From contig NZ_KB907245.1 in the NCBI RefSeq assembly GCF_000381905.1, forward strand, positions 274,640-338,639: a DNA stretch of 64,000 nucleotides, read 5' to 3'. Shown one piece after another: positions 33,804-42,935 of the stretch. The position numbers were made by a program, and so were the translations under genes. Source of the DNA: Paenibacillus fonticola DSM 21315. Its GTDB lineage: Bacteria; Bacillota; Bacilli; Paenibacillales; Paenibacillaceae. How positions within the stretch are numbered: the stretch's first letter is position 1; the number at the start of each line of letters is the position of its first letter. Under the pieces are notes generated by a model. That model was not told the origin of the DNA. It did not search any database and saw only the letters and a list, made by a program, of their open reading frames with translations.

Positions 33804-33932
33804 AACATGTGCATGTCGGCAGAAGCAAATCAGGATAAACTCGCGTGGCAGAATGAGTTGCTATGAGGGGAACAGTAGATTGGTTATCGCAATGAGTTGA
33901 TATAAGTTAGAGTAGCTTGTTCGGAGCAAGAG

Positions 33933-34028
33933 TCACTACGAGGGAAAGATTACTTGGTCGGCACATGGAATCACTACGAGGGAATGGTTGCTTGGTCGGC
34001 ACATGGAATCACTACGAGGGAAAGATAG
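33933..34028. repeat. 38-bp tandem repeat, 2.5 copies
   Basis: Units beginning TCACTACGAGGGAA start at 33933, 33971 and 34009 with a constant 38-bp period, the third incomplete. They differ by only a few bases. No spacers are present, so it is not a CRISPR array. Confidence 0.85.
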
Positions 34029-34119
34029 CGATACACGGGATCCCTGCAGTAGAAGGTGCTCATCTTGGTACTAGTGGTAATCCTGCAAGTCACCGCGGCA
34101 CGACAGTAACTTTTTAATC

Positions 34120-34306
34120 CTTACGGACAGGAGATCCGCTATTTCGTGATTTACTCGATATTTTGCGCTCTTACGGACACAGAAGGCGTTATTCTGCTCA
34201 AACCACCTCGGTTCAGCCAATTTTTATAGCAATAGCGGAACCTTGGTCCGTTAGCACAATAACTTCGGCTTTTTTGGACAAATAGCGGAACCACGGTCCA
34301 TTAGCC
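34120..34306. repeat. Cluster of dispersed palindromic units (TAGCGGAACC…GGTCCGTTA)
   Basis: Units at 34121-34145, about 34170-34195, 34231-34254 and 34281-34304 share imperfect palindromes of the form AATAGCGGAACC-N2-GGTCCGTTAGC or its reverse complement. The same unit types recur at 60127-60151, 61479-61503 and 61529-61554 around the IS3 element. The exact 17-mer ACGGACAGGAGATCCGC occurs at 34123 and, inverted, near 61533. Confidence 0.8.
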
Positions 34307-34371
34307 CACCTTCACGTTTTGTTTAGCAACTATGGGACAGTAATTCGTGCGGAAATTTGCTAGCCCAAACA

Positions 34372-34418
34372 CACAAAACAAATAAAGGCCGCCCCGGGAT
34401 ATCTTCCCGCAGACGGCC
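34372..34418 (-). terminator. Terminator downstream of ddh
   Basis: GGCCG…CGGG pairs with CCCG…CGGCC (34387-34418), followed on the minus strand by CTTTATTTGTTTTG. It lies 165 bp beyond the ddh stop, after a tandem repeat. Confidence 0.65.
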
Positions 34419-34433
34419 ACAAAGGCGCTGCCT

Positions 34434-34572
34434 TACAGCATTCCGCTGCCTTACAGCATTCCGCTGCATTTCACAGCACTTCACTGCATTTCACAGCATT
34501 TCACAGCATTCCGCTGCATTTCACAGCATTCCACTGCATTTCACAGCACTTCACTGTATTTCGCAAGTAATT
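34434..34572. repeat. Tandem repeat between ddh and its terminator
   Basis: Units of about 10 bp alternate: CATTCCGCTG, CATTTCACAG and CACTTCACTG, in roughly 14 copies. It would be transcribed in the 3' untranslated part of the ddh mRNA. Confidence 0.8.
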
Positions 34573-34581
34573 TGCAGCAAC

Positions 34582-35559
34582 TTACAGCAATTCTTTGCGA
34601 AGCTGTTCCGGCGATTTAGGGGACAACAGGCCAAACGGAATGTCGAATACTGTTCTCGCCCCGGATTCGCCAGCCTGGGACAGCTTATGCGCTGCACGTG
34701 CGTAAGCGACAAGCACGCTTGCTGTAAATTCCGGATTGCTGTCGAGTTTTAAGCCGAATTCGATAATTTGCGTGTTGTTCTCTCCTGTACGGCCGCTTCT
34801 CAGCACGTTGCCTCCATGCGGCATTGCGGAATGATTCGCCTTCAATTCCTCCTCGCTTACGAAATGAACCTTCGTCTCGTAGTCGGCGAAATAGTTCGGC
34901 ATTTCCTTAATTTCGCGTTCAATCTGGGCCAAATCGGCCCCCTCTTCGGCAACAACGTAACATTCCCGCATATGCTTCTCTTTCGTAGACAACTGCGGGT
35001 TCTCCCCTTTGCGCACGCGGTCTACAGCGGACTCCACCGGAATGGTATATTGCACCCCGCCCTTCACGCCGTTCACACGGCGAATCGCATCGGAATGCCC
35101 TTGACTTACACCTTTGCCCCAGAAGGTATACTCATTGCCCTCAGGAAGAATAGCTTGCCCAAGCAAGCGGCTCAAAGAGAACAAGCCTGGATCCCAGCCG
35201 GTGGAGATGACGCTCACGTTCCCCCCCTTGGCAGCCGAGGCATTAACTGTGTCGAAATACTCAGGAATTTTCGCATGTGTGTCAAAGCTGTCTACCGTAT
35301 TGAACATTGCGGCCAGCTCTGGCCCTTGCTGCGGAAGATCCGTGGCCGAACCTCCACAAAGAATCAACACGTCGATATCGCCCTTGTACTTCTCCAACTC
35401 GGAGATATGCACGACGCCGCTCGCTGCCGCTACATCATCCGGGTTTCTTCTCGAAAAAATTGCGCGCAGCTCCATATCCGAATTTTGTTTAAGTGCTTTT
35501 TCCACGCCGCGCCCCAGATTGCCATAACCTACGATACCCACTTTGATGTTCGTTGCCAC
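34582..35559 (-). CDS. ddh: meso-Diaminopimelate D-dehydrogenase
   Basis: 325 residues from a GTG start. The Rossmann motif VGIVGYGNLGRGVEKAL is at 7-23. DAPDH signatures follow: LILCGGSATDLPQQGPELAAMFNTVDSFDTH, STGWDPGLFSLSRLL, FWGKGVSQGHSDAIRRVNGVKGGVQYT, and MPHGGNVLRSGRTGENNTQIIEFGL. The enzyme makes meso-DAP in one step from tetrahydrodipicolinate with NADPH and ammonia, for lysine and peptidoglycan. Single-gene unit; length is standard. Confidence 0.96.
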   Translation of the reverse strand: MATNIKVGIVGYGNLGRGVEKALKQNSDMELRAIFSRRNPDDVAAASGVVHISELEKYKGDIDVLILCGGSATDLPQQGPELAAMFNTVDSFDTHAKIPEYFDTVNASAAKGGNVSVISTGWDPGLFSLSRLLGQAILPEGNEYTFWGKGVSQGHSDAIRRVNGVKGGVQYTIPVESAVDRVRKGENPQLSTKEKHMRECYVVAEEGADLAQIEREIKEMPNYFADYETKVHFVSEEELKANHSAMPHGGNVLRSGRTGENNTQIIEFGLKLDSNPEFTASVLVAYARAAHKLSQAGESGARTVFDIPFGLLSPKSPEQLRKELL

Positions 35560-35823
35560 TTTACGTATCCTCCCTCAAAATTAGATCTTCATTATTTTAT
35601 CTTACTATGGGTCATTTTTAAATCTTTAGCCTCATAAGTTAGACATTACTTCGCCCGTCGTTAGCGTTCCCCGCAAAATCTTTCACAAAAATGTCAATTT
35701 TTCCGTTTTCAGTCCCTCTTATATAGCCCGATATGGTCATATTCTCACCAAAAAAATAACTGTAAAATGAGATTCGTTGTGAATAACATCATTGCAAACT
35801 AGCGAAAAGGAGTGATTTTTTCA

Positions 35824-37686
35824 TTGGAAAAACGGTATGCAACCAGGGCGTTTACCTTACTCATATTTTACTGCCTTCTGTGCTCCCTCCCTGCATCCGT
35901 ATCCGCTCACGCCTTCGTTGTAGCTTCGTCTCCCGTAGAGAACGAAGTACTGGAGGAAGCTCCTGCTTCGGTCAGCATTACCTTTAACGAGCCGATCGAA
36001 AACGCTTTTCACTCCCTTCAAGTCACCGGCCCTTCTGGCCGACAGGCTACCGAAGGAGTAGCAAGAATCGATGATGCGAATTCAGCCAAGTTGATCGCGG
36101 ACTTGCGGACGGAACTGCCGGATGGAATCTATACTGTGAATTACAAAGTATTGTCCAGCGACGGCCATACGGTCACCGGCACGTTTCCTTTCATCATCGG
36201 AGATGCGGCTGCCGGGCAAAGCCCTCCTGCTTCAAATGAACCGGACAGCAGCCAAGGAAGCAATTGGCCGGGTCTGGGCCTTCTTCTCGTGCGCTGGTTC
36301 CAGTACAGCGGCTTGGCCATGTACATAGGTGTGCTTGTCTTTCATCTGCTTCTCTTGCCGCGTCGCACCGCGGTTGATACAGCTGCCGCCAGAATGGATG
36401 CCAAAGCTGCCCTTGAAGATATTTCACAGGGCAACATCAAAGGCAATGGATGGACAAATAAGCATCAAACCGCAAGGCAGCAAAACCATTTAGAAAGCTT
36501 TGCACAATTCCCTGTCTGGCAGCGAAGCAAACGGCTTCTCATTCTATCTCTCATCCTCGCTGCAGCTGGGATCGTGCTGAGCTTGCCGCAGCAGACGTCG
36601 AGCGACGCCAGAGTCCCGTGGTACCAAGCCTGGAGTCCAGCATGGATCAAGGATACGCTGAGTCTTACTTCGTTCGGCAAAGCATGGATCGCTGAAATAG
36701 TGCTGCTTCTCCTGTTGGCAGGACTTACTGTGGCACTTGTAGTTTTGGCCAGAAAACGAAAACCTCTTGCAGCAGATTGGGCCAGCGCAGCAGACTGGAG
36801 TTCCGCACAAAACTGGACCGCATCAGTCGCACTTATAGCCAGTTTCGGCATTCTGCTCGCCAAATCGTTTATCGGCCACTCCGCTGCCGCGAGCGAGAGA
36901 AGCATAGCCATCGCGATGAACTTTCTGCATCAGACTTCCTCCTTCCTATGGCTGGGGGGATTGCTGTCGCTCGCTTTTCTTCTGCCCCATGCTGCAAAAT
37001 CACGGCGGGGTGAGCCCGGCTCCAAGAGCAGAATATACTGGGAAACCATCCGGCGCTTTTCCATTCTGGCTGCTGGCTGCGTCGCTATCTTATTATGTTC
37101 GGGATTTTACGCCGGGCTGCTCCATGTTCCTACATGGCATGCGCTTCTGCACAGTAATTATGGCCTAATCCTCCTTGCGAAGGGCGGGTTGACGCTGGTC
37201 ATGCTGGCCCTCGGCCTCTCCGCATTTTTGCGCGGCCGCAAGCAGACCCAGCCCTTGGGCCGCGGGGTGTGGGTCGAATTCATCACCGGATTGATCGTGC
37301 TCGTCCTGGCCGCTGTTCTGTCGAACATGCCGACTTCTCTGGCCAGTCCGGGTCCTGTTCAATTGAAAGCCGTGACAGCGGACGGCTACCACATCACCCT
37401 AAAAGTATCGCCAAACATCGTCGGTGAGAACCGCTTTGAGGTCATTGCCCTGGATCGTGAGCAAAAGCCGTTAAACGGCATCGAGCAAATAACGCTCACA
37501 CTAACCTCCCTCGACATGGACATGGGAACGATCGAACTCGCGATTCCGAAAGGAGGCGATTCCATCCCGTTGAGCGGAAATACGATCGTGACGATGGGCG
37601 GCAGTTGGAAGCTAAACGTTCATATTTTGCTTTCCTCACTGGAAACGATCGATAGCAGCTTCACATTTCAGGTCGGCAACAAGTGA
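35824..37686 (+). CDS. ycnJ: CopC/CopD-domain copper uptake protein, YcnJ-like
   Basis: 620 residues from the TTG at 35824, eleven bases after AAAGGAG; a GTG at 35812 overlaps the ribosome site. The signal peptide is followed by His (SAHAFVVASSP), giving the mature His1 copper ligand of CopC, with DGHTVTG as the second His site. Eight or so helices of the CopD type follow (about 160-520), then a C-terminal YtkA-like domain (PSNIV…ITLTLTSLDMDMGT, 530-620). Bacillus YcnJ imports copper. ycnI follows after 58 bp. Confidence 0.88.
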   Translation: MEKRYATRAFTLLIFYCLLCSLPASVSAHAFVVASSPVENEVLEEAPASVSITFNEPIENAFHSLQVTGPSGRQATEGVARIDDANSAKLIADLRTELPDGIYTVNYKVLSSDGHTVTGTFPFIIGDAAAGQSPPASNEPDSSQGSNWPGLGLLLVRWFQYSGLAMYIGVLVFHLLLLPRRTAVDTAAARMDAKAALEDISQGNIKGNGWTNKHQTARQQNHLESFAQFPVWQRSKRLLILSLILAAAGIVLSLPQQTSSDARVPWYQAWSPAWIKDTLSLTSFGKAWIAEIVLLLLLAGLTVALVVLARKRKPLAADWASAADWSSAQNWTASVALIASFGILLAKSFIGHSAAASERSIAIAMNFLHQTSSFLWLGGLLSLAFLLPHAAKSRRGEPGSKSRIYWETIRRFSILAAGCVAILLCSGFYAGLLHVPTWHALLHSNYGLILLAKGGLTLVMLALGLSAFLRGRKQTQPLGRGVWVEFITGLIVLVLAAVLSNMPTSLASPGPVQLKAVTADGYHITLKVSPNIVGENRFEVIALDREQKPLNGIEQITLTLTSLDMDMGTIELAIPKGGDSIPLSGNTIVTMGGSWKLNVHILLSSLETIDSSFTFQVGNK

Positions 37687-37744
37687 TTTTTCGCTTTTCC
37701 TCGCATTACTATAAATAAAATTTGCAAAGGAGATTTTCATCGTT

Positions 37745-38578
37745 ATGAAACAAAAACTTCAATCCTTTTCCGCCATGCTTACAAAATCAATGGCCCTGGT
37801 TCCTGCCATAGCTGCATGCCTGCTGCTATTTGCCGGCATCGCCAGCGCGCACGTCACCGTTACTCCGGGTACAACGGCCCCTGGGGCCTGGGAGACTTAT
37901 ACGATTAAGGTTCCCGTCGAGAAAGATATCCCCACAGTCAAGGTGTCCCTGAAAATTCCCGAAGGCCTCGATTTCAAACAATATCGCGCCATTCCGGACT
38001 GGAAGGTAGAGCTGACGAAAGACAGCTCAGATAAAATTACCGTCGTCACCTGGTCGGCGGAGGGCGAAGGCATTTTGCCCGGCGAGTTCCAACAATTCGA
38101 TTTCGTGGCCAAAAATCCAGGCGCCGATGCCGAATTAGCCTGGGATGCTTACCAGTACTATAGCGATGGCAGCATTGTCGAGTGGACCGGCGACAAAGAC
38201 AGCGAGAAGCCCCATTCCATCACGGTAGTATCTTCTAGTCCTGATGCAGGCCCCGCTGCAGACAGCGCAAGTCACTCGCACAGCCATGATCACGGCCATG
38301 ATCAGGCAAGCAGCGAAAGCGCAAGCCATGAAGGTAATTCATCCGCAGAAAATGCAGCGCAAGGCAGCAGCACGGAATCTGCGGAAAGTAACGCCCAAGT
38401 CAGCGGTTCAGAGACAACGGAGACTACCGCAGCACCCGTGTCGAATTCAGCGCAATCGGGAGCCGGGGAGAGCGCAAGCTCCTTGAATACATGGACGATT
38501 GTACTGTCATCTGGCGCGCTGCTGATCTCGATTGTCGCCTTAGGCCTTACGCTTCGCGGCACAAAGAAGTCCACTTAA
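37745..38578 (+). CDS. ycnI: YcnI-like DUF1775 copper-binding membrane protein
   Basis: 277 residues. After signal peptidase cleavage the mature protein starts HVTVTPGTTAPGAWETYTIKVP, with the N-terminal His that binds copper together with the conserved Trp in AIPDWKVELTKD. The DUF1775 domain ends near residue 150. A Ser/Ala/His-rich linker (SHSHSHDHGHDQ…) and one C-terminal helix anchor it outside the membrane. AAAGGAG precedes the ATG. With ycnJ it forms a copper acquisition pair that could supply the qox oxidase; the usual ycnK regulator is not seen. Confidence 0.9.
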   Translation: MKQKLQSFSAMLTKSMALVPAIAACLLLFAGIASAHVTVTPGTTAPGAWETYTIKVPVEKDIPTVKVSLKIPEGLDFKQYRAIPDWKVELTKDSSDKITVVTWSAEGEGILPGEFQQFDFVAKNPGADAELAWDAYQYYSDGSIVEWTGDKDSEKPHSITVVSSSPDAGPAADSASHSHSHDHGHDQASSESASHEGNSSAENAAQGSSTESAESNAQVSGSETTETTAAPVSNSAQSGAGESASSLNTWTIVLSSGALLISIVALGLTLRGTKKST

Positions 38579-38765
38579 GGCCCGATAAACAATAAAAACT
38601 TGGTACCGTATGTATTAAAAATGCGTTCGGCGCGACTAAAAACCAGGCTTTGCATACTTAAGGTGCGTTCATACAAACTAATAATTTGATCAGGCATACT
38701 AAAATCGCATTCAACACGACTCAGAACCCGTTCACGCTCAACTTATAACTTGGTCACATACAAAT

Positions 38766-38814
38766 AAAAACTCGGCCACGCACGTCTTAGATGACGCTAG
38801 TGCCGAGTTTTTTT
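38766..38814 (+). terminator. Terminator downstream of ycnI
   Basis: AAAAACTCGGC pairs with GCCGAGTTTTT and is followed by seven T residues. It lies about 190 bp after the ycnI stop. Confidence 0.8.
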
Positions 38815-38816
38815 AT

Positions 38817-39030
38817 GCCTTTGGTTTGCCTTTGGTTTGCCTTGGTTTGCCTTTGGTTTGCCTTGGTTTGCCTTGGTTTGCCTTGGTTTGCCTTGGTTTG
38901 CCTTAGTTTGCCTTGGTTTGCCTGCTTTGCTTTGCTTCGCTTACCTTTGCCTTTGCCTCTGCCCTTGACTTTGCCCTTTGCCCTTGCCCTTGCCTTTGAC
39001 TTTGCCCTTGACTTTGCCCTTGCCTCGGCT
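38817..39030. repeat. TTTGCCTTGG tandem repeat and related CTTTGCC tract
   Basis: About ten units of TTTGCCTTGG or TTTGCCTTTGG run from 38817 to 38931, followed by CTTTGCCCTTGCC units to about 39030. The block reaches to within a few bases of the MFS gene stop at 39035. The 38579-38765 stretch before it has no gene. Confidence 0.85.
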
Positions 39031-39034
39031 CAGG

Positions 39035-40285
39035 CTATTGCATGGCTGGTGGAGCCTGATCCATAGAACCACTGCCTGCGGACCGGTTCTCCGGCTTGGC
39101 GCCGATCAAGCACAGCGAAGCCAGCAGCATCCCGAGCGACGCGCTGACGAACAGCGCCGGATATCCGAACAGATCGATGATCCAGCCAAGCATAGGCGGG
39201 GAACTGATCGCGGCCAACGAGGACACGAAATAATATATTCCCGTACGCGTTCCGATGCTTTCCTCCCTCCCCGTCGATACAATCCAAGGGTAGGAGTTAA
39301 TGTTAATACAAGCCCAGAATAACCCGCCTACAATAAGCAGGCCGCGCAGCAGCAGCACAGACTTCACAAAGACGAGCGAGCCAAAAATGACGAACAGCCC
39401 CAGTACGCCGATGGTAATAACCTTTTTCTTGCCAAATCGGGCGCCAAGCCACCCGCTGGGCAGTGCAAACGCAAGAAACGCCAGCGAAAAAAAGGTTAGT
39501 GAAAAAGCCGCCTCGTTATGACTCATCCCGATATATTTTGTCCCATAAAGTGTAAACAGCGCTTCTACCCCTTGATAGGCAACAAACCAGAAAAAGATAG
39601 CCCCTAAAACAAACAACGTCGTGCGATCGAGCTGCTCCCTGATTCGTACCGGATTGCCGGGCGCCTCCATCGACTGCAACTGTTCCCTTTCCGCCTGGAA
39701 CGGATTGTCGCGCCCGTCATTCCCTAGTGTCACAGGTTCTTTGATCACGCTTTTCAGGACGACCATCGACAAAAGCATGATGACTCCAGCGCACAAAAAC
39801 GGCAAAAACGGTGCAATCTTATAAAGCGGGGAGCCAATACCGAAAGCTAGAATCGACCCAAGGCCCCCCATAAAGTTGATAATTCCGTTAGCCTTGGTAC
39901 GTCCGCTTTCTGGAGTAATGTCCGGCATCAGTGCAACAGTTGGGGAGCGGAATATACTCATCGATAAATTCATCAGCACCATAAATATTACCAGCGTCAC
40001 AAATCCCGTATGTAAAGGTATGAGCGTCGCAAACAGAGCGCCTAACGGCATACCAATCAACAAATAAGGCATTCTGCGGCCATATTTACTCCTCGTCTTA
40101 TCACTGCGGTGACCGATCCATGGCTGCAGGAACATGGCGAAATAGTTATCGATCGTCATCATAAATCCGATCATTGCCGTATTTTTCAAGAAATTGTCCA
40201 AAAAAAGCGGAACGAACGCATTATATAATGCCCAAGTAATGCTAATGCTGAAAAAGCCGAGACCGAGCAGCCACGTTTTTCTCAT
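39035..40285 (-). CDS. MFS transporter, SLC45/GPH-like (probable sugar transporter)
   Basis: 416 residues from the ATG at 40285; GGAGG lies inside the end of the upstream gene, eight bases before. Twelve hydrophobic helices. The loop 2-3 motif GHRSDKTRSKYGRRMPYLLIG is that of GPH/SLC45-type sugar carriers (DxTRSxxGRRxP). Loop 8-9 has WLGARFGKKKVI. It follows a glycerophosphodiesterase gene by 4 bp, so it may carry a glycerol-phosphate or sugar derivative; the substrate is unknown. Confidence 0.82.
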   Translation of the reverse strand: MRKTWLLGLGFFSISITWALYNAFVPLFLDNFLKNTAMIGFMMTIDNYFAMFLQPWIGHRSDKTRSKYGRRMPYLLIGMPLGALFATLIPLHTGFVTLVIFMVLMNLSMSIFRSPTVALMPDITPESGRTKANGIINFMGGLGSILAFGIGSPLYKIAPFLPFLCAGVIMLLSMVVLKSVIKEPVTLGNDGRDNPFQAEREQLQSMEAPGNPVRIREQLDRTTLFVLGAIFFWFVAYQGVEALFTLYGTKYIGMSHNEAAFSLTFFSLAFLAFALPSGWLGARFGKKKVITIGVLGLFVIFGSLVFVKSVLLLRGLLIVGGLFWACININSYPWIVSTGREESIGTRTGIYYFVSSLAAISSPPMLGWIIDLFGYPALFVSASLGMLLASLCLIGAKPENRSAGSGSMDQAPPAMQ

Positions 40286-40289
40286 CCGC

Positions 40290-41027
40290 CTAGCCTCCAT
40301 CAGTCGTCAGGAGATCGGCCAAGCGTTCCGGATAATCGGTAATAATCCCCGCTACGCCCGCCTTGATCAACGCCCTCATCTCAGCAGGCTCATTCACGGT
40401 AAACGGATGATAAGCTACGCCATGTTCAGCGGCAGCTGCTACCAGTTCTGGAACTACAGCATATTGAAAGGCATGCAGCGCATCGGCCCCGACCCGCTTA
40501 GCATATTCCCATGGCTCGTACAGGCCCTCCATATACAAAATCCCGGTCCGAATTTCCGGGGCGATCCGTTTACATTCTACAAGCGAATAATGATTGAAGC
40601 TGGAAATGATCACACGCTCGGACAACTCGTAGCTGCGAACTGCTGCAATCAGCTTTTTTTCAATTTCCGGGTAGCGGATCAGACCGTTTTTCAGCTCTAA
40701 ATTAACGACAATATCCAGCGGCTTGACCCATGCAAGCAGCTCATCCAGCGTCGGAATCTTTTCCCCCCGGTAATCTTCGTGAAACCACACGCCTGCATCC
40801 TTGGACTTTAACTCCTCCAGCGTCACATCCTTAACCCATTCCGCCGAACCGGCTGTACGTTTCAGCGTCTCGTCATGTATTAACACCAGATGCCCGTCTT
40901 TCGTCATCTGCACATCCGTCTCAATGCCAGTGGCGCCAAGCTCAAGCGCCCGTTTGAAGGATATCATCGTATTCTCGGGACAGTGCCCGGACGCACCCCG
41001 ATGCGCAAAATTAATGATTTGAGCCAT
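40290..41027 (-). CDS. Glycerophosphodiester phosphodiesterase (cytosolic UgpQ type)
   Basis: 245 residues without a signal peptide. Catalytic signatures: FAHRGASGHCPENTMISF (His9, Arg10, Glu), ETDVQMTKDGHLVLIHDETLKRT (Glu, Asp, His) and LELKN. It hydrolyses glycerophosphodiesters from lipids or teichoic acid to glycerol-3-phosphate. GGGAGG lies six bases before the ATG. In operon with the MFS transporter just downstream. Confidence 0.95.
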   Translation of the reverse strand: MAQIINFAHRGASGHCPENTMISFKRALELGATGIETDVQMTKDGHLVLIHDETLKRTAGSAEWVKDVTLEELKSKDAGVWFHEDYRGEKIPTLDELLAWVKPLDIVVNLELKNGLIRYPEIEKKLIAAVRSYELSERVIISSFNHYSLVECKRIAPEIRTGILYMEGLYEPWEYAKRVGADALHAFQYAVVPELVAAAAEHGVAYHPFTVNEPAEMRALIKAGVAGIITDYPERLADLLTTDGG

Positions 41028-41418
41028 ATTCGTCCTCCCTCAGATTTAAACTCCATATAAAGCAAGTTATAAAGTAAATAAAACAAGCTTCTTCATTATT
41101 AACCGTATCCCTATCATAATCCTGCAATGTTAAAACTGTATAATATTTTAAATTTTGCAGATCCAATCCCGGGCAAAAAAAACGGCCTGCACAAGCAGTT
41201 ATTCGGCAGCAATTGCAATAATCCGAAAACAGCGAGCACAAGACGTTAAAACGGCAGCTTTTCACATTTTGATTACCGATAGCACCGATAGCTATCTGTC
41301 AAATTTTTTTCCCCTTATATCCTCTTTTCTCGCATAGAACGTACATTTGTTTTTAATGAGATTCCCATTACATAGTCCAAAACAAGTATAATTGTCGGCA
41401 TAACAACCTCCACTTTAC

Positions 41419-41655
41419 GCCGAGCATGAATCGCGAAATTTTCCGTTCTAGTTCTAAATGGATTTATAGTAGTTAGTTTCTGCGGTAAAGAAGGAAAAGT
41501 AGATCCAAATGGATTTCATGTCGTTAGAAGAGGGGAGTTGGGCATCATGGGCTGATTTCTTGATTTTAAGTGCCTGAAATCCATCTAATCCCCTGAAGTA
41601 TTCGTTTAGAGTATAATTAGATACACGAATTCCATTTAGTTTTCGACAGCCTAAT
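41419..41655. repeat. Dispersed repeat with ATGGATTT units, copy 1
   Basis: This segment and 44954-45184 match over about 235 bp with some 10% differences. Each has four units of CTAAATGGATTT type, two in each orientation, so RNA from it could fold back. The flanking 41328-41403 also resembles 43706-43742. Apart from the repeat, 41028-41652 shows no gene. Confidence 0.85.
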
Positions 41656-41770
41656 TCAAGCTTTTCAAGCTTGTTCCGACTCTTGTTTCAGTTTTTGTTC
41701 CAACTCTTGTATCAAGCTTGTTCCCGCTCTTGTATCAAGCCTGTTCCAACACTTGTTTCAGCTCTTGATT
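41656..41770. repeat. Tandem repeat overlapping the 3' end of the reductase gene
   Basis: Units like AAGCTTGTTCCGACTCTTGTTTCAG recur about every 25 bp and run into the last codons of the oxidoreductase gene (ELKQVLEQA), so the repeat has spread from or into coding sequence. Confidence 0.6.
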
Positions 41771-42289
41771 CAGCCACTTCGCATCCGTCAGCGACCGCTG
41801 ATCATAGGTCATTTCTCCGGGTCTGCTCGCCTTCCCGATCACATATCCTTCCAACGGCATACCTACAAAATCGAACGTATATTTAAGCTGCTGAATTAGC
41901 GGCATCGCCTTGATCCGGGGACTGTCACCCCCTACGACGATGACGTAGGCTTTTTTCTCCGCCATGGCCGCCTTGAAATCGTAACGTGAATTACGGAGGC
42001 TTTGCGACCAGCGATCAAAGAAATTTTTTACAATGCCTGGCGCCCCGTACCAATATACCGGCATTGCGAACACGAGAATATCATGTTTCAACACTTCTTC
42101 AATGACGTGCTCATAGTCGTCGTCAACCGGATCAAAACCACCTTCATCATGCCTTTGATCATGAATCGGCAGAATCGTCTTTTCCCTTAAAAAAATATCC
42201 GTATGCGCTATTCCGTCCAATGCAATTCCGGTCAAATGTTCCGTATTTCCGCCTGTCCTTGTACTACCGTGCAAAACCGCGATACTCAT
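41735..42289 (-). CDS. NAD(P)H-dependent flavodoxin-like oxidoreductase
   Basis: 184 residues from the ATG at 42289, seven to eight bases after AAGGAGTG. MSIAVLHGSTRTGGNTEHL is the FMN phosphate loop; VFAMPVYWYGAPGIVKNFFDRW and VIVVGGDS are the usual FMN_red family signatures. It should be a soluble FMN enzyme reducing quinones or other electrophiles. Stands alone, with repeats on both sides. 42300-42600 holds no gene, only TGTGGGTTGT-like short repeats. Confidence 0.9.
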   Translation of the reverse strand: MSIAVLHGSTRTGGNTEHLTGIALDGIAHTDIFLREKTILPIHDQRHDEGGFDPVDDDYEHVIEEVLKHDILVFAMPVYWYGAPGIVKNFFDRWSQSLRNSRYDFKAAMAEKKAYVIVVGGDSPRIKAMPLIQQLKYTFDFVGMPLEGYVIGKASRPGEMTYDQRSLTDAKWLNQELKQVLEQA

Positions 42290-42629
42290 GACGCTCACTC
42301 CTTCTTCTTTATATGGGTTGTTTTCTTTATGTGGGTTGTACTCTTTAACCGGGTTTGCCTTATCATCCCGATGATTCTGATCGTTCTGATCGTTTATTTT
42401 CCGACCCGTCCGCCTGGTCGTTTATTTGCTGACCGTCCGCTATTTTCAATCCAGCTGTCTATTCCCCCCATTACCACCCCCAACCTTCTGACGAGGAGTT
42501 TGCCCGACTATAGTCCAGTTCAAAAACCGTCCCGAGCCCGTTATGCCGTCAATGGAAACCCGATAAAATAAAGTTATAAATAAAAACAGTATGATCTCGA
42601 TGACAATATATGAAAGTGAGTGGTTGAAG

Positions 42630-42872
42630 ATGAAAAAATTGTACCGTTCCAGAACAGATAAGCAAGTTGCCGGTCTATGTGGAGGCATTGCCCGCTATTT
42701 CAACATAGATTCCACCGTAGTTCGCCTGATTGCCCTGATTGCAGCGATTTGCAGCTTTGGCACCGTCGTAGCCATTTACCTGATCGCCAGCCTGATCGTT
42801 CCTAAAGAGCCTGCTGGCCTGCATTACGACTACAACGATTATGGTTATGATGAGCATTACTCAAAATTCTAA
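42630..42872 (+). CDS. PspC-domain membrane protein
   Basis: 80 residues from the ATG at 42630. KKLYRSRTDKQVAGLCGGIARYFNIDSTVVRLIALIAAI is the PspC fold, with one or two helices to about residue 63 and a Tyr/Asp/His-rich cytoplasmic or external tail (YDYNDYGYDEHYSKF). It works in envelope stress with PspA, whose gene starts 63 bp downstream. The ribosome site is weak (GAAAGTGAG). Confidence 0.9.
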   Translation: MKKLYRSRTDKQVAGLCGGIARYFNIDSTVVRLIALIAAICSFGTVVAIYLIASLIVPKEPAGLHYDYNDYGYDEHYSKF

Positions 42873-42935
42873 CATTTTTTAACCCAATTCATAATTTATG
42901 CTGTTAAAAATATACAATAAAAAGGAGCCCTGAAC

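Noticed and set aside
33548..33828. Minus-strand frames rich in Pro-Thr-Arg-Ile-Pro repeats
   Set aside because: They only translate the G-rich tandem repeat and exist in several frames, with no ribosome site.
33933..34028. CRISPR-like array
   Set aside because: The 38-bp units are directly adjacent, without unique spacers, and no cas genes are in the window.
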